This document shows positions 42,633-53,825 of a stretch of DNA of 64,000 nt, in pieces. The stretch is taken from the NCBI GenBank assembly GCA_028751875.1, contig CM054157.1, positions 53,996,229 through 54,060,228 on the forward strand. Reading direction: 5' to 3'. Each line of letters begins with the position of its first letter. The stretch's first letter is position 1. The position numbers and the translations under genes were made by a program. The notes under the pieces are model-generated. The model saw only the letters and a program-made list of their open reading frames with translations. It did no database searches and had not been told where the DNA came from. This DNA is from Rapana venosa. Taxonomy: Eukaryota; Mollusca; Gastropoda; Neogastropoda; Muricidae.

Positions 42633-44224
42633 CCGCGAACACACTTAGGAGATGAAGGATGCTGAGTGTCAGGAAGGAAATAAGTGTGTTTTGAGGCTGG
42701 ATTTGAAGGTATCAAATGAAGGTTTTTGGCGAAGTGAAAGAGGGAGGTCATTCCAGATAGACGGACCAGAAACACAGCAAACAGTTGTTTCTTTGAATCT
42801 GATTGTTCGAAAGCACAAAGTATCTGCGGCTGAACAAAGCGAACAGGATGGAGTGTACAGGCGAAGACAGTTACGAAGATAAGATGGTGCAGATTCGTGG
42901 AGACATTTGAAACAGAGGGTATTGATCTTATACTTCAGTCTTTGTGAGACAGGCAGCCAGTGAAGAGATCGCAGAAGAGGAGTGATGTGCTTGGATTTTT
43001 TCTTTCTTAGGACCAGTCGAGCTGCAGTTTTGTATGCATTGAAGAGAGTGAATGGATGATGCTGGTAGGCCAACCAAAAGAGAATTACAGTAGTCTAAAC
43101 GTGAAAGAATGAAATATGTAACGAGCTTGGAAGTTGCATCAGTGGACAGATACTTGCGAATCGCGCTTATGCGACGTAGTTGACAGTAGCAAGACTGGCA
43201 GGTCTGGGTGATGATATTTTTCATGGAGAGTGTGTTGTCAACAACTACACCTAAATACTTCACAGAGTTCAACAAAGGAACTGAGGCACTGCCGAATTCT
43301 ATTGATGTTGTTGTGATGGAGGAAAGTTTATGTTGGGTCCCTATGAGCATGGCTTTGGTTTTATCGGCATTAAGTTGTAATTTGTTTTGAGTCATCCAGT
43401 TTTGAAGGTCTTGAAAGGCAGTAGGACATCTTTTGTCAGGAGGGAAGGCAAGTTTTCAACAGTATCACTGCACTGAAGCTGAGTGTCAACAGCATAGAAA
43501 TGATGATCAATATGGTGGTTGTTTATTATATGTGAGAGTGGAGCAGTGTGGAGAATGAAGAGAACAGGGCCCAAGACTGTTCCCTGTGGGACTTTACATA
43601 TCATTTTGACAGGTTTTGATTGAATTTTGTTTACAATAACGTTCTGGAATCTGTCTGTGAGGTATGAAGTAAACCATGTGAGGGCTGTTCCATTCATACC
43701 AAACGTAGTTTGGAGGCGAGAAAGAAAAAATGAGTGATTTATAGTGTCAAAGGCTGCAGATAAGTCAAGAAGAGTGAGGAAGGGATTTTTCCTGCATCAG
43801 AAGCATATAGAAGTGTATCTAAAGTGTGGACTAGGGTGGTTTCGGTGCTGTGGTTGGGGCGATAGGCAGATTGAAAAGGGGGAAATAGATCATTGGAATG
43901 AAGGGGACTGTTGAGCTGTTTGGGAACAACTTTTTCTAGTACTTTAGAGACAAAGGGTAAGTTTGAGACAGGTCTAAATCTTCAGGATGTTGGGAAACAG
44001 GTCGTGCTTTTCAGTAGAAGTGTGACTATTGGGTTTTAAGTGCTTGAGGAAAATGTCCTGACAGAAGAGATGATTTACTATTTTAGTGATATAAGGGACA
44101 AGTTGTGGAAGGCATTGTGAGAAAACAGGAGCAGGGATGGGATCAAGGTCGCATGATTTTATAGTCATTTCCTTCAGAATTGTCATGATTTCTTTTTCAC
44201 TTGTGGAATAAAAGGAAAAGAGAG

Positions 44225-45975
44225 GAGTGCCAGTGAACTGTGGATCAGGAGGTGCAGGCTGGAAATGAGTCTGATCCAGTTTGGAGTGTATATACTGACA
44301 TGCAGAACTCCAAAATGTGTTTCAGTGCCATCAAAGAAGTCTATGGACCTTCCAAGCCATGTACTACCCCACATGTCAGCAGACGTTCAGCCCTGCTGAA
44401 GGGGAGAGCAGCATCAATGAACCATGGGAGAGCACTTAGCAACCTGCTCAACAGGCCCTCCATGTAGACCCCACGCCCTTGACCTGATCCCACAAAAGCC
44501 CATTGTCCACTGCCTCACCTCCCCTCCCCCCCCCCCCCCCCCCCCATCTATGATGAAGTATTTAAGGCGCAATAAGACAGAAACCCGCCCAGGCAAAGCA
44601 CCCCGGAATGGATGGAATCCCAGCAGAGATGTTCAAATGTGGCGGACCTGTGGCCCTTGCAGCTTTCCATTCCTCCTCCCAGCATTGTGAAGAAAGAACT
44701 GCCCCAAAGATTTCAGGGATGCCACTATCGTCTGCCTATTTAAGAACAAGGGTAGTAAGGGTGACTGCGGCAATTACTGGGGCATCTCCCTCCTTTCTAT
44801 TGCTGGGAAAATATTGGCTCGGATCCTCTTCAATCACTTAATGGAGAACATTTCCGAAGGAAACCTGCCGGAAACACAGTGTGGATTTCGCCAAAACTGC
44901 AGCACTGTAGACATTATCTTCTCCGTCCAGCAAGTGCAAGAGAAATGTCTATAGCAAAACATGGACTTGTATTGGTCTTCATTGACCTTACCCAAGGCTT
45001 TCGACACAGTGAACAGGGAGCCCTGGATCACCTATCAAACTGGATGCCCAGACAATTCGTCAACCTAACCCAGTTCCATGAAAAAGACTGGCGGGTTTCT
45101 TTTTTGGGGGGAAAATTTCCCGAGCCATTAAAATGGGTAACAGCGTCAAACGGGATGCGTGAGGGGGCCCCAGTTTTTTCAATTTTTTTTCACCTGCATC
45201 CTAAACCCACGCTACAGGATAGACCTTGGGGTTTAGAAATACGCTTGGCGGTCATGTTCGCCCCTCCGGCTGAACCCAGGCCCAAAAGGTGGGTGAAGAT
45301 CACCTGGAAGCCTTTTTTGGAGATGCTCCATGGCAACAAAGGCTGACCTCAGTCATACAGATAAGTTCGCAAAGCCTTTGCCTTTTTGGCCTCCTATCAC
45401 CTCGGCAAGACAGAGGTATATTTCAGCCAGGCTGCTTCAGCCCCCCCTCCCCCCTTCCCATTGAGGCCCCAGAAAAGATAGGGGATGTTTTCAGGTCCCT
45501 GGGCGTCCCTCAGCAATGATAAACCCCTGGAAAAAGAGATCAACGCTAGGATCTGAAAGGCCAAAAGTTTTCGTCGCCTCCGACTCGCTCTTATCCGCAA
45601 AAAATCCAGTTTTCCAAAAGCTAAAGGGTTAACAGACCATCGTCTCACCAGCCTACTTAGGATGCGAGACGGGGAGTGTAAAAAAGACATGGAAGCATGG
45701 AAAAGCCCACTGAGAACTGCGGTCAATATGAACATCCACTGGAAAGGGATCAAAAAACCTCGGGGTCGGGACAGAGTGGTATGCCAGCATCGAGGCCTGT
45801 ATAAAAGCCCAGTTTCGATGGGTTGGCCGTGATCTGGGGGGACGACCAAGGTGCCAAAGCAGTCTTTTGGGCAAAACTGACCTTGGACGAGAACAAGGGC
45901 AGACCACGAAAAAAGATTCAGGAGCTGAAGTCAAATAAAAACACGCTGACATCCCCCCAAAACGCTGGAGCTGTA
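44225..45975 (+). mobile_element. LINE A, right copy: RTE-like fragment reaching the 3' domain
   Basis: Plus-strand counterpart of 1-1433, extending further 3'. It shows 'SKMCFSAIKEVYGPSKPCTT' (44310), a 21-base poly-C (44526-44546), 'MDGIPAEMFKCGGPVALAAF' (44608), 'GKYWLGSSS'-region codons, and 'SIAKHGLVLVFIDL' (44945). It continues to a C-terminal 'ENKGRPRKKIQELK' block near 45890, the usual RP-RKR end of these RTs. Up to about 45050 it is close to the left copy. From 45050 the match is indel-rich with homopolymer expansions. No intact frame. Confidence 0.85.
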
Positions 45976-46879
45976 GTCAAGTAAAGTAAAGTCAAAAACA
46001 CTTTAATCACCCCATGAAGGGAAATTTTAAAATTTCTAAAGGGGCTTTGATAACACCAAATATAAAAAATACAAAAAGCTATTTTATATTGGTTTTCAAA
46101 AAAGTCAAAACAACACCACCCCAAAACACCGCGCAAAGCGCACACACACGCAAAACCCGCCGCACGCACACACATCAATTGTGAACCCCAAATTTAAAAC
46201 CTTGAAAAAACTAAATTTATTTTTAGCACGAAATTTCGCAGCCTACACACGCCCGTACGTGTGTGTGCGAAAAGCACAGAAACCCCCCCACCAAAAACCA
46301 ATATAGAATCAATGTTTTAAAACCGTTTTCTGAAGACCTTTTTTCACCCCCGACGCACCCCACACACACACACAAAATTATGTATTGTACACTGTAACAA
46401 GACAATCAGGGGGAAGAAATTTAGGAAATTAAAAAAGGGAAATCAACACATGTGAATTCGAATTCGAATGCTTTCTGGCACAAAGAATTTTTTTCTGTTG
46501 TTTTTGCTGATGGGACACTGAAAAAAGGCGTTCCCAAGGCAACATTTGAAATTCTGGAAACAAAGCATGGGAAGAATCGCCAAAAGGCTGTGGCTTTGCG
46601 TACAAACTGGATGGCAGAAAAAATGAGATTTTTTATTCTTTTCCAATTATTTTTGAACAGTTCTTTCAATTCTCTGCAGGGCCCTTCTTGTTTTAACACA
46701 AGGTTATTGTACTAAAAATGAAAACAAAAAATTAGAAACCCGTATGTAAGACTTGTAAAACAAGGAAAAAATTTTTTTGTTGCAAAAAAGAGTTTAGTTT
46801 CCTCAAAAAAAAAGTTGTTTCCCTTTTGAAATGCGTCGTGTTAAGTCCAAGTTTAAACTTGGGTCAAAAACTTCCCAGA
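45976..46879. other. Unassigned, partly low-accuracy interval
   Basis: 45980-46060 holds a 'cactttaatcaccccatgaa' motif like the 3' tails of some LINEs, followed by CA/CG-rich sequence to 46180. 46260-46400 has CA tracts. 46450-46715 keeps a modest plus-strand frame ('TLKKGVPKATFEILETKHGK') that I do not recognise. Confidence 0.45.
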
Positions 46880-48130
46880 CACTATAGTTCAAAACGTTTT
46901 AACTTCTTGATTATTGTAAAAATACTTAGGAGATGCCCTGATCTTTGAAGTCGATAGGCGGTTTAAGTTTAGAACATTTTGCTCCGTAGGTGTCAAACCC
47001 GTGTAGAATCGTGAGGCTGGACCGTGGGTTAAGACTGATCCGGATAAGAGAGTAACAAAACTATCATCTGCGAACTTTTTCCGAAAGGAAAATTTTCCTA
47101 TTGCTTCTGCAATCGTCCTTTTTATAGAATGACAGAAATGGGGAAGGGGGCGCAACCCCTTGGAACCAGTGCAGGGAAATCTAAGAAGAAATATTTTGTT
47201 GGCCCAAACACTGTGGTCTGTTAGTTAAAAATTCAATCAGCCAACGACAAATTGACTGTCTACGTCAAATTTTGAAATTATTTTGTTAAACCCAAAAGTG
47301 AGACTGCATTGATTGAAAAATAAAATAAACACAAACAAATTCTGGCTGGAGTCAGGTTTTTTTCCCCGTGGGTATACAAATGTTTAAAATGAATAGTTTT
47401 GGGATCTTCGAAACCCCCTTTGAGACCTGTATGCAAATGCAGTGGGTCAAAGGGCTTTTCTGAAACAGAAAAAGGAGGGTTTACGATCTTTTCTAGCGTT
47501 TTTTATCACAAGAGAAAAAGGCACGGTTAAAACGTTAGCCGAGAAAGGGTTGGGGTTTTTTTTGGAGAGGTATTAATTGGAAATTTTTCCAAAAAACTTA
47601 ATTGACAAGTATCAGTGGGCCTGGAACAGGTTTGAAGGCACTTGCAAGCTCAGAGCACAGAATTTCAGGGTTTTTCCACATATACCCCTTGGGCAGGAGT
47701 TTGTTCATATTTTTTTGCCTTTAAGGGCTTAAGATAATTTTTCTCAACAGATGCATCCCCAGAAACGGGTTTCTTCAGATCATTTATTTCATCTGAGAAA
47801 TCGCTTTTCAAAGCAATAAAATGGTTTAGATGGGGTGGTAAGTTGTTATAATATCCCTGCAAACTGATTTTGACTATTTGGGACCTGCCCTATTTCTGCA
47901 GAATATGTTTTATACCCCCGCCCTGCACAGAAATTTGTTCCCCGCAAACTTGTCTTTTATTTATTTTTAAATAGTTTGGGGTTGAACAGCAGCTTTTATT
48001 CTTTATTTACTTCCCTTTTTTGTTGTTTTTGGGCGTGTAAAATAACTTTTTTTTTTTTTTAAAACAGTTTCGATTTTTTTACCCAAGGTTTTTTTGGGAA
48101 AGGTTTTTCCCTTTGTTGGAAGAACAATAA
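46880..48130 (-). mobile_element. LINE H: Rex1/Babar-like non-LTR retrotransposon remnant, low accuracy
   Basis: Minus-strand blocks in order are 'LPPHLNHFIALKSDFSDEIN' (47830), a 'CNTSPKK'-type segment (47560), 'WLIEFLTNRPQ' (47230), 'SLHWFQGVAPPSPFLSFYK' (47160), and the catalytic FADD box (47063-47074) within 'KFADDSFVTLLSGSVLTHGP', then 'TEQNVLNLNRLSTSKIRA'. The order linker, RT with G.PQGC-like block, FADD and N.LKT-like block fits the Rex1/Babar group as I recall it. Frames are broken by homopolymer indels. The upstream linker region (47479-47650) recurs at 63790-64000 in the same orientation. Confidence 0.72.
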
Positions 48131-50165
48131 AACAAAAAGAAAAAATTAAAAACAAATAACATCAGTGAGTCCTTCAGCTATGAACAACATTATAAAACAT
48201 ATCCCAGCAATCAAAGAGCATTGCCAGATAGCTATACTATCAGCATGTCCATTTTCTTTTGTGGTCTGACTATGGGCTGAAGGGCGCTGAAAACACTGAC
48301 TGGTAAAGGTTGCAAGAAGACCGGCAGTTGTGGTTTAGGATGCTCCCGGGGAGGCAAAGGCACAACGTTCTAGAGGCGCCGTGCCTTGCTACAGTCCCAT
48401 AGCACAAGTCTAGGGGTCTTGTGGCCTCGTTGTAGGGTAGGTCAATAACTGTTATAGTTCTTCAGAAGTTTAGTTTTATTTAGTAGAAAAGCAGGTGTGT
48501 CTCCGACCCCCCCACACATTGCCAGGTTCATGGCAATCAACAGGGCCACTTTGTAGGCAGGTGTTGTGATTCCAACATGGAAAAGATCTGTGTGATGTTG
48601 GTTGAAGGGGGGAGTTTGTTTGACAGCCACTTCAAGAGGTGTTGGACTGTCAGGCTGGTACCGACAAGTTTTTGCTTGTCGGACATGGGGGAGAACTTTC
48701 TGTCTACCACTGCACTTAAGAAGGTCAGATCAGTAACTCCTGGTGCAGTGGGGACAGATTTTGCAATAGTGCCTCTAAGGGAGTTGGGGGAAAGGGGGAC
48801 GGCGGTAGGGGGGGTGGGGGGGGGTGGAGTTGACTAGGCCCATCTGGAACTGAATTACTTGTCAGTTTGCGTTTTGGTAATGAAAGGGGGAGGGAGGAGG
48901 GGATGGTTTGGGGTTGGGATTTTGTGTTGGGGGTCGAGGGGTGAGTGAAAATTATTATTAGTGGGGATTGGGAAGTTGATTCTTCTTCTATAGGTTTCGG
49001 AAATGTCAGAGAAGAGGAGTCACTTAGAATGGAAATCTGGAGGTGGTTGTTAGATTGCTGGTGGATTCTTTGGAATGAGGAGAATGATTGATTGTTGGAG
49101 TGAGATGGCGAGTATGAGGTATCAGTTGATGGTAGGGCTTTCTTTAATGCAGTGATTTCTTGTTTCATGTGGTTTTGCCAGTCATTGTAAGCGACAGGCT
49201 TTTGGCTTGTTAGTCGACTTTGTCTGTAGTTGGGTGTTTTGTGAGTAAGGTCAGCAATGGTCGACTTTCAGTGCTTGTTCTGTGGCTTTATATGGTTTTT
49301 TGTTTGGACTGTGCTGTCTTTTGCTGGCGTTGGCTGTTTTCTCTATTGTTTGTGGCAAGTGTTTGTTCTCTGTCTGTATGGTGTCATCTTGTGCTTTGAG
49401 GGATTGATGGTGGAGATGGCTGTGGACAGTTGGCAGTGGAGATGTGTGCTAGCAGATACTGTCTCAAGTGTAGAGACCTGGATGGAAGTTTTGTGTAGGT
49501 GTGTTGATTTTGTTGGACATGGTTGTGAAGGCAGAGGGAGGAGTTCAGATGCAGGGAATAGAAAGGCTAGGGACGGGGAGGAGGGGGAGGGAAGGATGTG
49601 ATGGGGGTGGTGGCTTCTTTGGGTCTGGGTGGAGATGGGGGTGGTAGATTTTGAGGGTAGGAGATGGGATCGAGGGGGTTCTTTTGGAGAGGGGTGTCAT
49701 GTCTGGGGGGGTGGGATAGGGGGGAGGAAATGGTTCTATATCATGAGTCAGCTGGAGGGACAGAGAAAGCTGGGGTTGTGTGGAGATGGGATCAGTGGAG
49801 ATGGCATCATCGGAACATGAGGGGCCAGGTTAGAGTTGTGGAGGAAGGGAGGATAGGGTTAGGAGATGGCGCAGATGACTGTTTATTTGTCTCTGGCAAC
49901 AGGGGGCAGAAATCTGACTGCCTTTAGGGGGATGGGCAGTTAGTGACAGGTTGAAGTGTTGTGTATGGAAGGTCAACAGGCTCGCTGCAGGTATGTTAAG
50001 AGCAAATGATTTAATATGTGCAGGCAGTGGCAAACGCACAGGGGAGGAGGGGGGATTGGTGGGGTTATATCACTGGCAAAACAATCACACATATAGTAAC
50101 TATGTCTTTAAGGATTTTCGAATTTCTTATTTAGACATCTGACAAGTGTTTCCCTTGTATTAATA
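48131..50165. other. About 2 kb without an assignable gene
   Basis: The sequence becomes clean again near 48150. It is G- and T-rich on the plus strand. The minus strand keeps moderately open, Pro/Ser-rich frames: 48442-48630 ('ITTPAYKVALLIAMNLAMCG') and 48725-49168 ('MKQEITALKKALPSTDTSYS' leading into a proline-rich C-terminus). Together they could be a remnant of a retroelement ORF1 or another protein, but I recognise no domain. Apparent plus-strand frames at 49257-49927 are Gly/Trp-rich translations of GGG/GAT-rich DNA and not convincing. Confidence 0.4.
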
Positions 50166-50199
50166 TGTCTGTCGTGTGGAAACAGTGACAGTCAACAGT

Positions 50200-50308
50200 T
50201 TTGAGAGGAGAGAGAAAGAGAGAGAGTGCGAGAGAGGAGCTATAGAGAGGGATGTGATCGAGAGAGAGAGGGAGATAGGACGAGACCCACCCCCCCCCCC
50301 CCCCCCCC
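50200..50308. repeat. (GA)n followed by a 19-base poly-C
   Basis: Purine tract 50200-50280 and C run 50290-50308. Confidence 0.92.
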
Positions 50309-50654
50309 ACCAAACAAGCGAGAGGAGGACGGGGAGCGGTGCTAGGACAGTGGAGACATCATCGCTGGAATGCACTACCGTAGGGAGGGTTGAATGGTCG
50401 CATTAGGTCTACCAAAAATCTGACAAATTGGTGAAGCTAGCTCGCAGCCCTAGCTAAGTAACAAAACAAACACCGCTCCCCTCCCCCTCCCTTGCCACCC
50501 CCTCCCAAAACACCCCCAACCAAAAAAAACCCAAACCACCTAACACTATCTGAATGAAACATTTGCACCAAGATTCATGTACAATATTATGATTATGTAT
50601 ATACCACACAAACACACTGGTAAAACAACAAAAAGTCAACTCGAGAGGGAACAA

Positions 50655-50830
50655 AGTTCCCGTTTAAAGGGACACTCATGGAGAGATTGGAACCCGTGGT
50701 CTATGCAGACCTTATCCTCAGATGACCAGTGTGGAGTTCAGCCACCGGCTGGATGTCCCTCCCACGTGATGACAAGGTAGCTGCAAGATGTCAGCAGAGA
50801 TGTTTCCAAAACCATCAAGTTGTTTGTTTT
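50655..50830. repeat. Module M, copy 1 (SINE-like)
   Basis: 'agattggaacccgtggtct', 'cagatgaccagtgtgg', 'ccggctggatgtcc' and 'gacaaggtagctg' recur in the same order at 53695-53815 and 58440-58590, and the first part at 63745-63790. On the minus strand 'ggttccaatctc' resembles a pol III B box, so a tRNA-derived SINE head is possible. Both 50.8 and 53.8 kb copies are followed directly by the 3' end of an RTE-like LINE. Confidence 0.6.
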
Positions 50831-51040
50831 TCTCTGTCTTGTCCAACATGAAACAGTACGGGAGGAGACGAACAGGCAGACAGAGAAATCGATGGTAGGG
50901 GACAACATCAGAGAGTGGATGTGCCTGAGTGGATGAACGGACTTGCTACGGAAAGCTGAAAAACCGCTAGGAGTGGAGGGAAAGTGGTTGAAAAAATCTC
51001 AGTGGGGCCCAACGATGTTCTAGATAGGGTCAGGGTGAAG
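50831..51040 (+). mobile_element. RTE-like LINE 3' end, copy 1, joined to module M
   Basis: Codons for the C-terminal Arg-rich block ('acgaacaggcagacagagaa') and the following W-G-(D/N)-N segment, and 'ggggcccaacgatg' near the end, parallel 53826-54060 and the LINE F C-terminus. Broken frames. Confidence 0.65.
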
Positions 51041-51579
51041 GTTAAAGGAATACTGATTACACTTCTGGTTATTACATTGAACAAAGAAACTAATTAATAC
51101 ATAATAATGATTTCTCTTGAGTCTTTTTGTTATTCTGTCAAAATGAAGTGGTAAAGGAAGCTAGTTGCAAAATCTTCAATTGGTGCCTTCACGGGTCCAT
51201 GGGACTTGGGATAGGTATTGTGAAGGTCAAGTCAAGGTCAAAATCAAGTAATTTTAAAATATTTCCAGGGACGGGTAATATGAAATACGCATGCATTTGC
51301 TTTTTTTTTTCTCCTCAAGCCATCTGTCTAGGAACAACCCCCCCCCCCCCCCCCCCCAACTTCACCATGAACATTTCGCTAACAATGCTAGTTATTATAT
51401 CTATCAATGTCTGTCTATCTTCATGTCTGTCTATATGTTTGTGTCTGCTGTGTTACATGGTCATGCTATCTTTTTTCCTTGTAGGTCAATAATTATGTCT
51501 GATTTTCTTGTACTTGCAAAACAAAAGTGCTCTGGAGGTTGGAGCAGTATGACATCAAGGGGCTGCTTTAGATGACATC
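51041..51579. repeat. Dispersed repeat unit (copy at 57080-57470)
   Basis: 'aatcttcaattggtgcc', 'aaggtcaaaatcaa', 'tcaagccatctgtctaggaa' and 'tgtaggtcaataattatgt' align in order with 57110-57440, and partly with 59430-59470 and 59990-60060. A poly-C run occupies 51339-51358. No coding sequence. Confidence 0.65.
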
Positions 51580-52480
51580 GATGTGTATACATCAAACTAG
51601 CAAGGCACAGTTCGCACTCCATGTGGACTTTTCAACTGGTTCCCCCATGACCGGTCTGGGGTGAGACAGGGCTGCGTCCTTTCCCCCTATACTCTTCATC
51701 TATATAATTTATGACCAGATCACAAAGGAAGCCAATCAGACCTGGAGGCACTCAACGTACTTTTAGTTTTGCTGATGATCAAGTATTTATCATTGATAAA
51801 AGACAAGCTGCAAGAGCACAGCACAGTCATACATGCTGTCAAAACCTCAGGCATGAAATCAGCGTCTGCAAGACCGAAGCCATGACAGCAGTAGTAGAAC
51901 TCCAGGAAAAGCTCAAATCAGACATCAACGGAGCCCAACTTAAGTGGACGCTGATTTCAATACTTATGCAGTTATTCAAGAAGATGGAAAACTGGACAGA
52001 GAAATAGAAACCACGCTGTCAAAAAGCAAAACGCTGTCAGCTATCAACTTGCCCACGTCTGCGACATCTTTGAATCACTATGAGCACCAAGCAAAGTGAT
52101 CAACACCATCTTCCTGCCAACTCTCACTTACCAGTTGCCTGACATGGCCCCTGACAAAATGCCTGAAGCCGAGATTGGTAAGTGTCAGATGAGTGTTGAG
52201 AAAGCGCCAACAAGACCAGGAGAGACAAGATATGAAAGAGGTGATCTGGAGGACATGGTAGGAGGGGCCACACCCGTCTTACAAATATTGAACAACAAGA
52301 ACCAAGTGGTTCGGGCCACTCCACGCCAGCCAGCTTGCAGTCTCTAAATTGAGTACTCTGGCACGGGGCCAGAGGTAGCCAGGACGAAGGGGTGATTCCG
52401 TGGCAAGAAACACTGAAGTCCATGGATTGTCCCTTCTACGCTACCCGCCTTGCAGCTGAAAGACAGTTTATATATCCACA
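51580..52480 (+). mobile_element. LINE D2: second copy of the LINE D family
   Basis: A plus-strand RT remnant: 'SGVRQGCVLSPYTLHL'-type codons near 51655, 'YDQITKEANQTWRHSTY' region, the catalytic FADD box intact at 51768-51779, 'HEISVCKTEAMTAVVE' (51860), 'MVGGATPVLQILNNKNQVVR' (52255) and a final 'YATRLAAERQFIYP' near 52440. These blocks line up with LINE D. Frameshifts occur about every 100-200 bases. It begins within the RT, so it is 5'-truncated. Its 3' end abuts a tRNA-Asp unit body. Confidence 0.82.
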
Positions 52481-52644
52481 AATCAAAACACAACAAAACA
52501 AAAACATAACAAAAAGCTAAACCAAACCAACCAACAGCCTAAACAAAAAAGAAGAAAAAAACGAAATCAGTAAAGTCGAAAACGTGAAAGAAAAACAGGA
52601 AACAAACATGACGTCATGTTTTGAGAAAACTGAAAAAAAATCCT
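52481..52644 (-). repeat. Body of tRNA-Asp repeat unit 1
   Basis: In tRNA orientation: T-rich terminator, then 'ttttctcaaaacatgacg' and 'tttctttcacgttttc', then a TTTG-rich stretch. The same order follows the other tRNA-Asp copies. Confidence 0.7.
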
Positions 52645-52714
52645 CTCCCCGGCGGGGCATGAACTCGGTTCTCCCGCGTTGACAGGCGGGGATATGACAC
52701 TATACTACCGAGGA
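52645..52714 (-). tRNA. tRNA-Asp(GTC)-like, unit 1, degenerate
   Basis: The reverse complement has the tRNA-Asp acceptor 'TCCTCGG', a 'GTATAGTG' A-box region, the anticodon arm with GTC, and 'CCCCGCCGGGGAG' at the 3' end. Several bases differ or are missing in the T arm ('gagttcatgcc' in place of the usual 'GGGTTCAATTCC'), so it is probably a pseudogene. Confidence 0.6.
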
Positions 52715-52899
52715 CTGTTCCACAGTTAGCATACAGGTAAATCTGGAAGATATACAAGAAGAAGGATAATCTCTTATGGCTTAGCTGATTTTGTACTGTA
52801 TGTAACGGTTACGCCCCCTGATAACTATTCCACTCAATGTCCATGATTATGTTGTTATCGTCAATCTGTTTCTTACTTTACATTTTCCCTTTTTACGCA

Positions 52900-53000
52900 C
52901 GGACGAGAGAGAGAGGAGAGAGAGAGAGAGGATGAGAAGAGAGGAGGGAGAGAGAGAGTGAGGAAGAGTGAGAGAGAGAGAGAGGGGAGAGGGGGGGGGA
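52900..53000. repeat. (GA)n microsatellite with G run
   Basis: Imperfect GA tract with a G run at its end. Confidence 0.92.
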
Positions 53001-53403
53001 AGGGAGGATAGGGTGAGACATCCTCCCCAAATTGGAATGGGGGACTAGCAACGGATAAATGGTCGCTATGTCTACCCAAATCTTACCATGGTGGTGACCT
53101 CGAGCCTAGCCAAGTGTCAAACAAACAATAAAATATTTAATAAAAATTCATATCAAACATATTAAGGTACTCTATGCAAAACACACACACAGACATATTA
53201 CCACCCACACCCACACCACACAACTACAAAAGACCAAGTCATCTCCAAGCCTTATTCCCAATTGGGAGGGTATGCTAGGGGGGACAACGAACAAGCCAAA
53301 AACAGAAAACAAAGACACACAAAAAGACGGACAAACGTGACAAGAAACAGAAACACATCATCAGAATCCATGTTTTGAGGAAAAAAACGAGAAAATAAGT
53401 CCT

Positions 53404-53474
53404 CTCCCCGGCGGGGGAATTGACCACGGTCTCCCGGTGACAGGCGGGGATACTGACCCATATACTTCCGAAGA
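53404..53474 (-). tRNA. tRNA-Asp(GTC)-like, unit 2, degenerate
   Basis: The reverse complement starts 'TCTTCGGAAGTATATGGG', keeps GTC in a damaged anticodon arm ('GCCTGTCACCGGGAGACC'), and ends with the paired 'CCGGGGAG'. The acceptor stem has a substitution. Conserved unit flanks occur on both sides. Confidence 0.55.
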
Positions 53475-53689
53475 CATGTCACCCACTGCATTAAGGTACA
53501 TAGTGAACATATTATACACAAAGAAAGGATTCATATTATGGGTGTTTGATATTCTCTTCTTTGGCTGCACACTGGTATTAAAAATCACTCATTTTCCTTC
53601 TGTTTTTCTATGTGACTCTTATAGTCATACCGCACGCAGCACGCAACTCAGCTCGCTCACGCATGCAATTCTCAATACACCACACACAC

Positions 53690-53825
53690 AAGTATCACAC
53701 ACGTCTCTGCAGAACCGTACCTCAGATGACCCAGTGTGGAAGCTATCAGCCACCAGGCTGGATGTCCACCCATCTGTTGGACAAGGTAGCTGATGATGTT
53801 GCAGGACGTTCCTGACCACCAAGTT
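53690..53825. repeat. Module M, copy 2
   Basis: 'cagatgacccagtgtggaag', 'accaggctggatgtccacc' and 'gacaaggtagctgatg' match copies 1 and 3. The LINE 3' end at 53826 follows directly. Confidence 0.6.

Larger units (their letters stand above)
42300..44222 (-). mobile_element. LINE B, right copy: L2-like non-LTR retrotransposon
   Basis: Minus-strand copy. The tail is (ATA)n (42309-42419), then the 'gcgctaaatcttg' segment and (CA)n. RT blocks are 'IWNDLPLSLRQKPSFDTFKS' (42750), 'SVKYLGVVVDNTLSMKNIIT' (43260), 'VPQGTVLGPVLFILHTAPLS' (43590) and 'KSCDLDPIPAPVFSQCLPQL' (44160). The catalytic box reads 'YAVD' (near 43490) where the left copy has YADD, so one metal-binding aspartate is lost. It starts next to LINE A exactly as in the left arm. 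Confidence 0.9.

Noticed and set aside
49257..49927. Gly/Trp-rich plus-strand frames
   Set aside because: They arise from GGG/GTT-rich DNA. The minus strand looks more codon-like and even that is unassigned.
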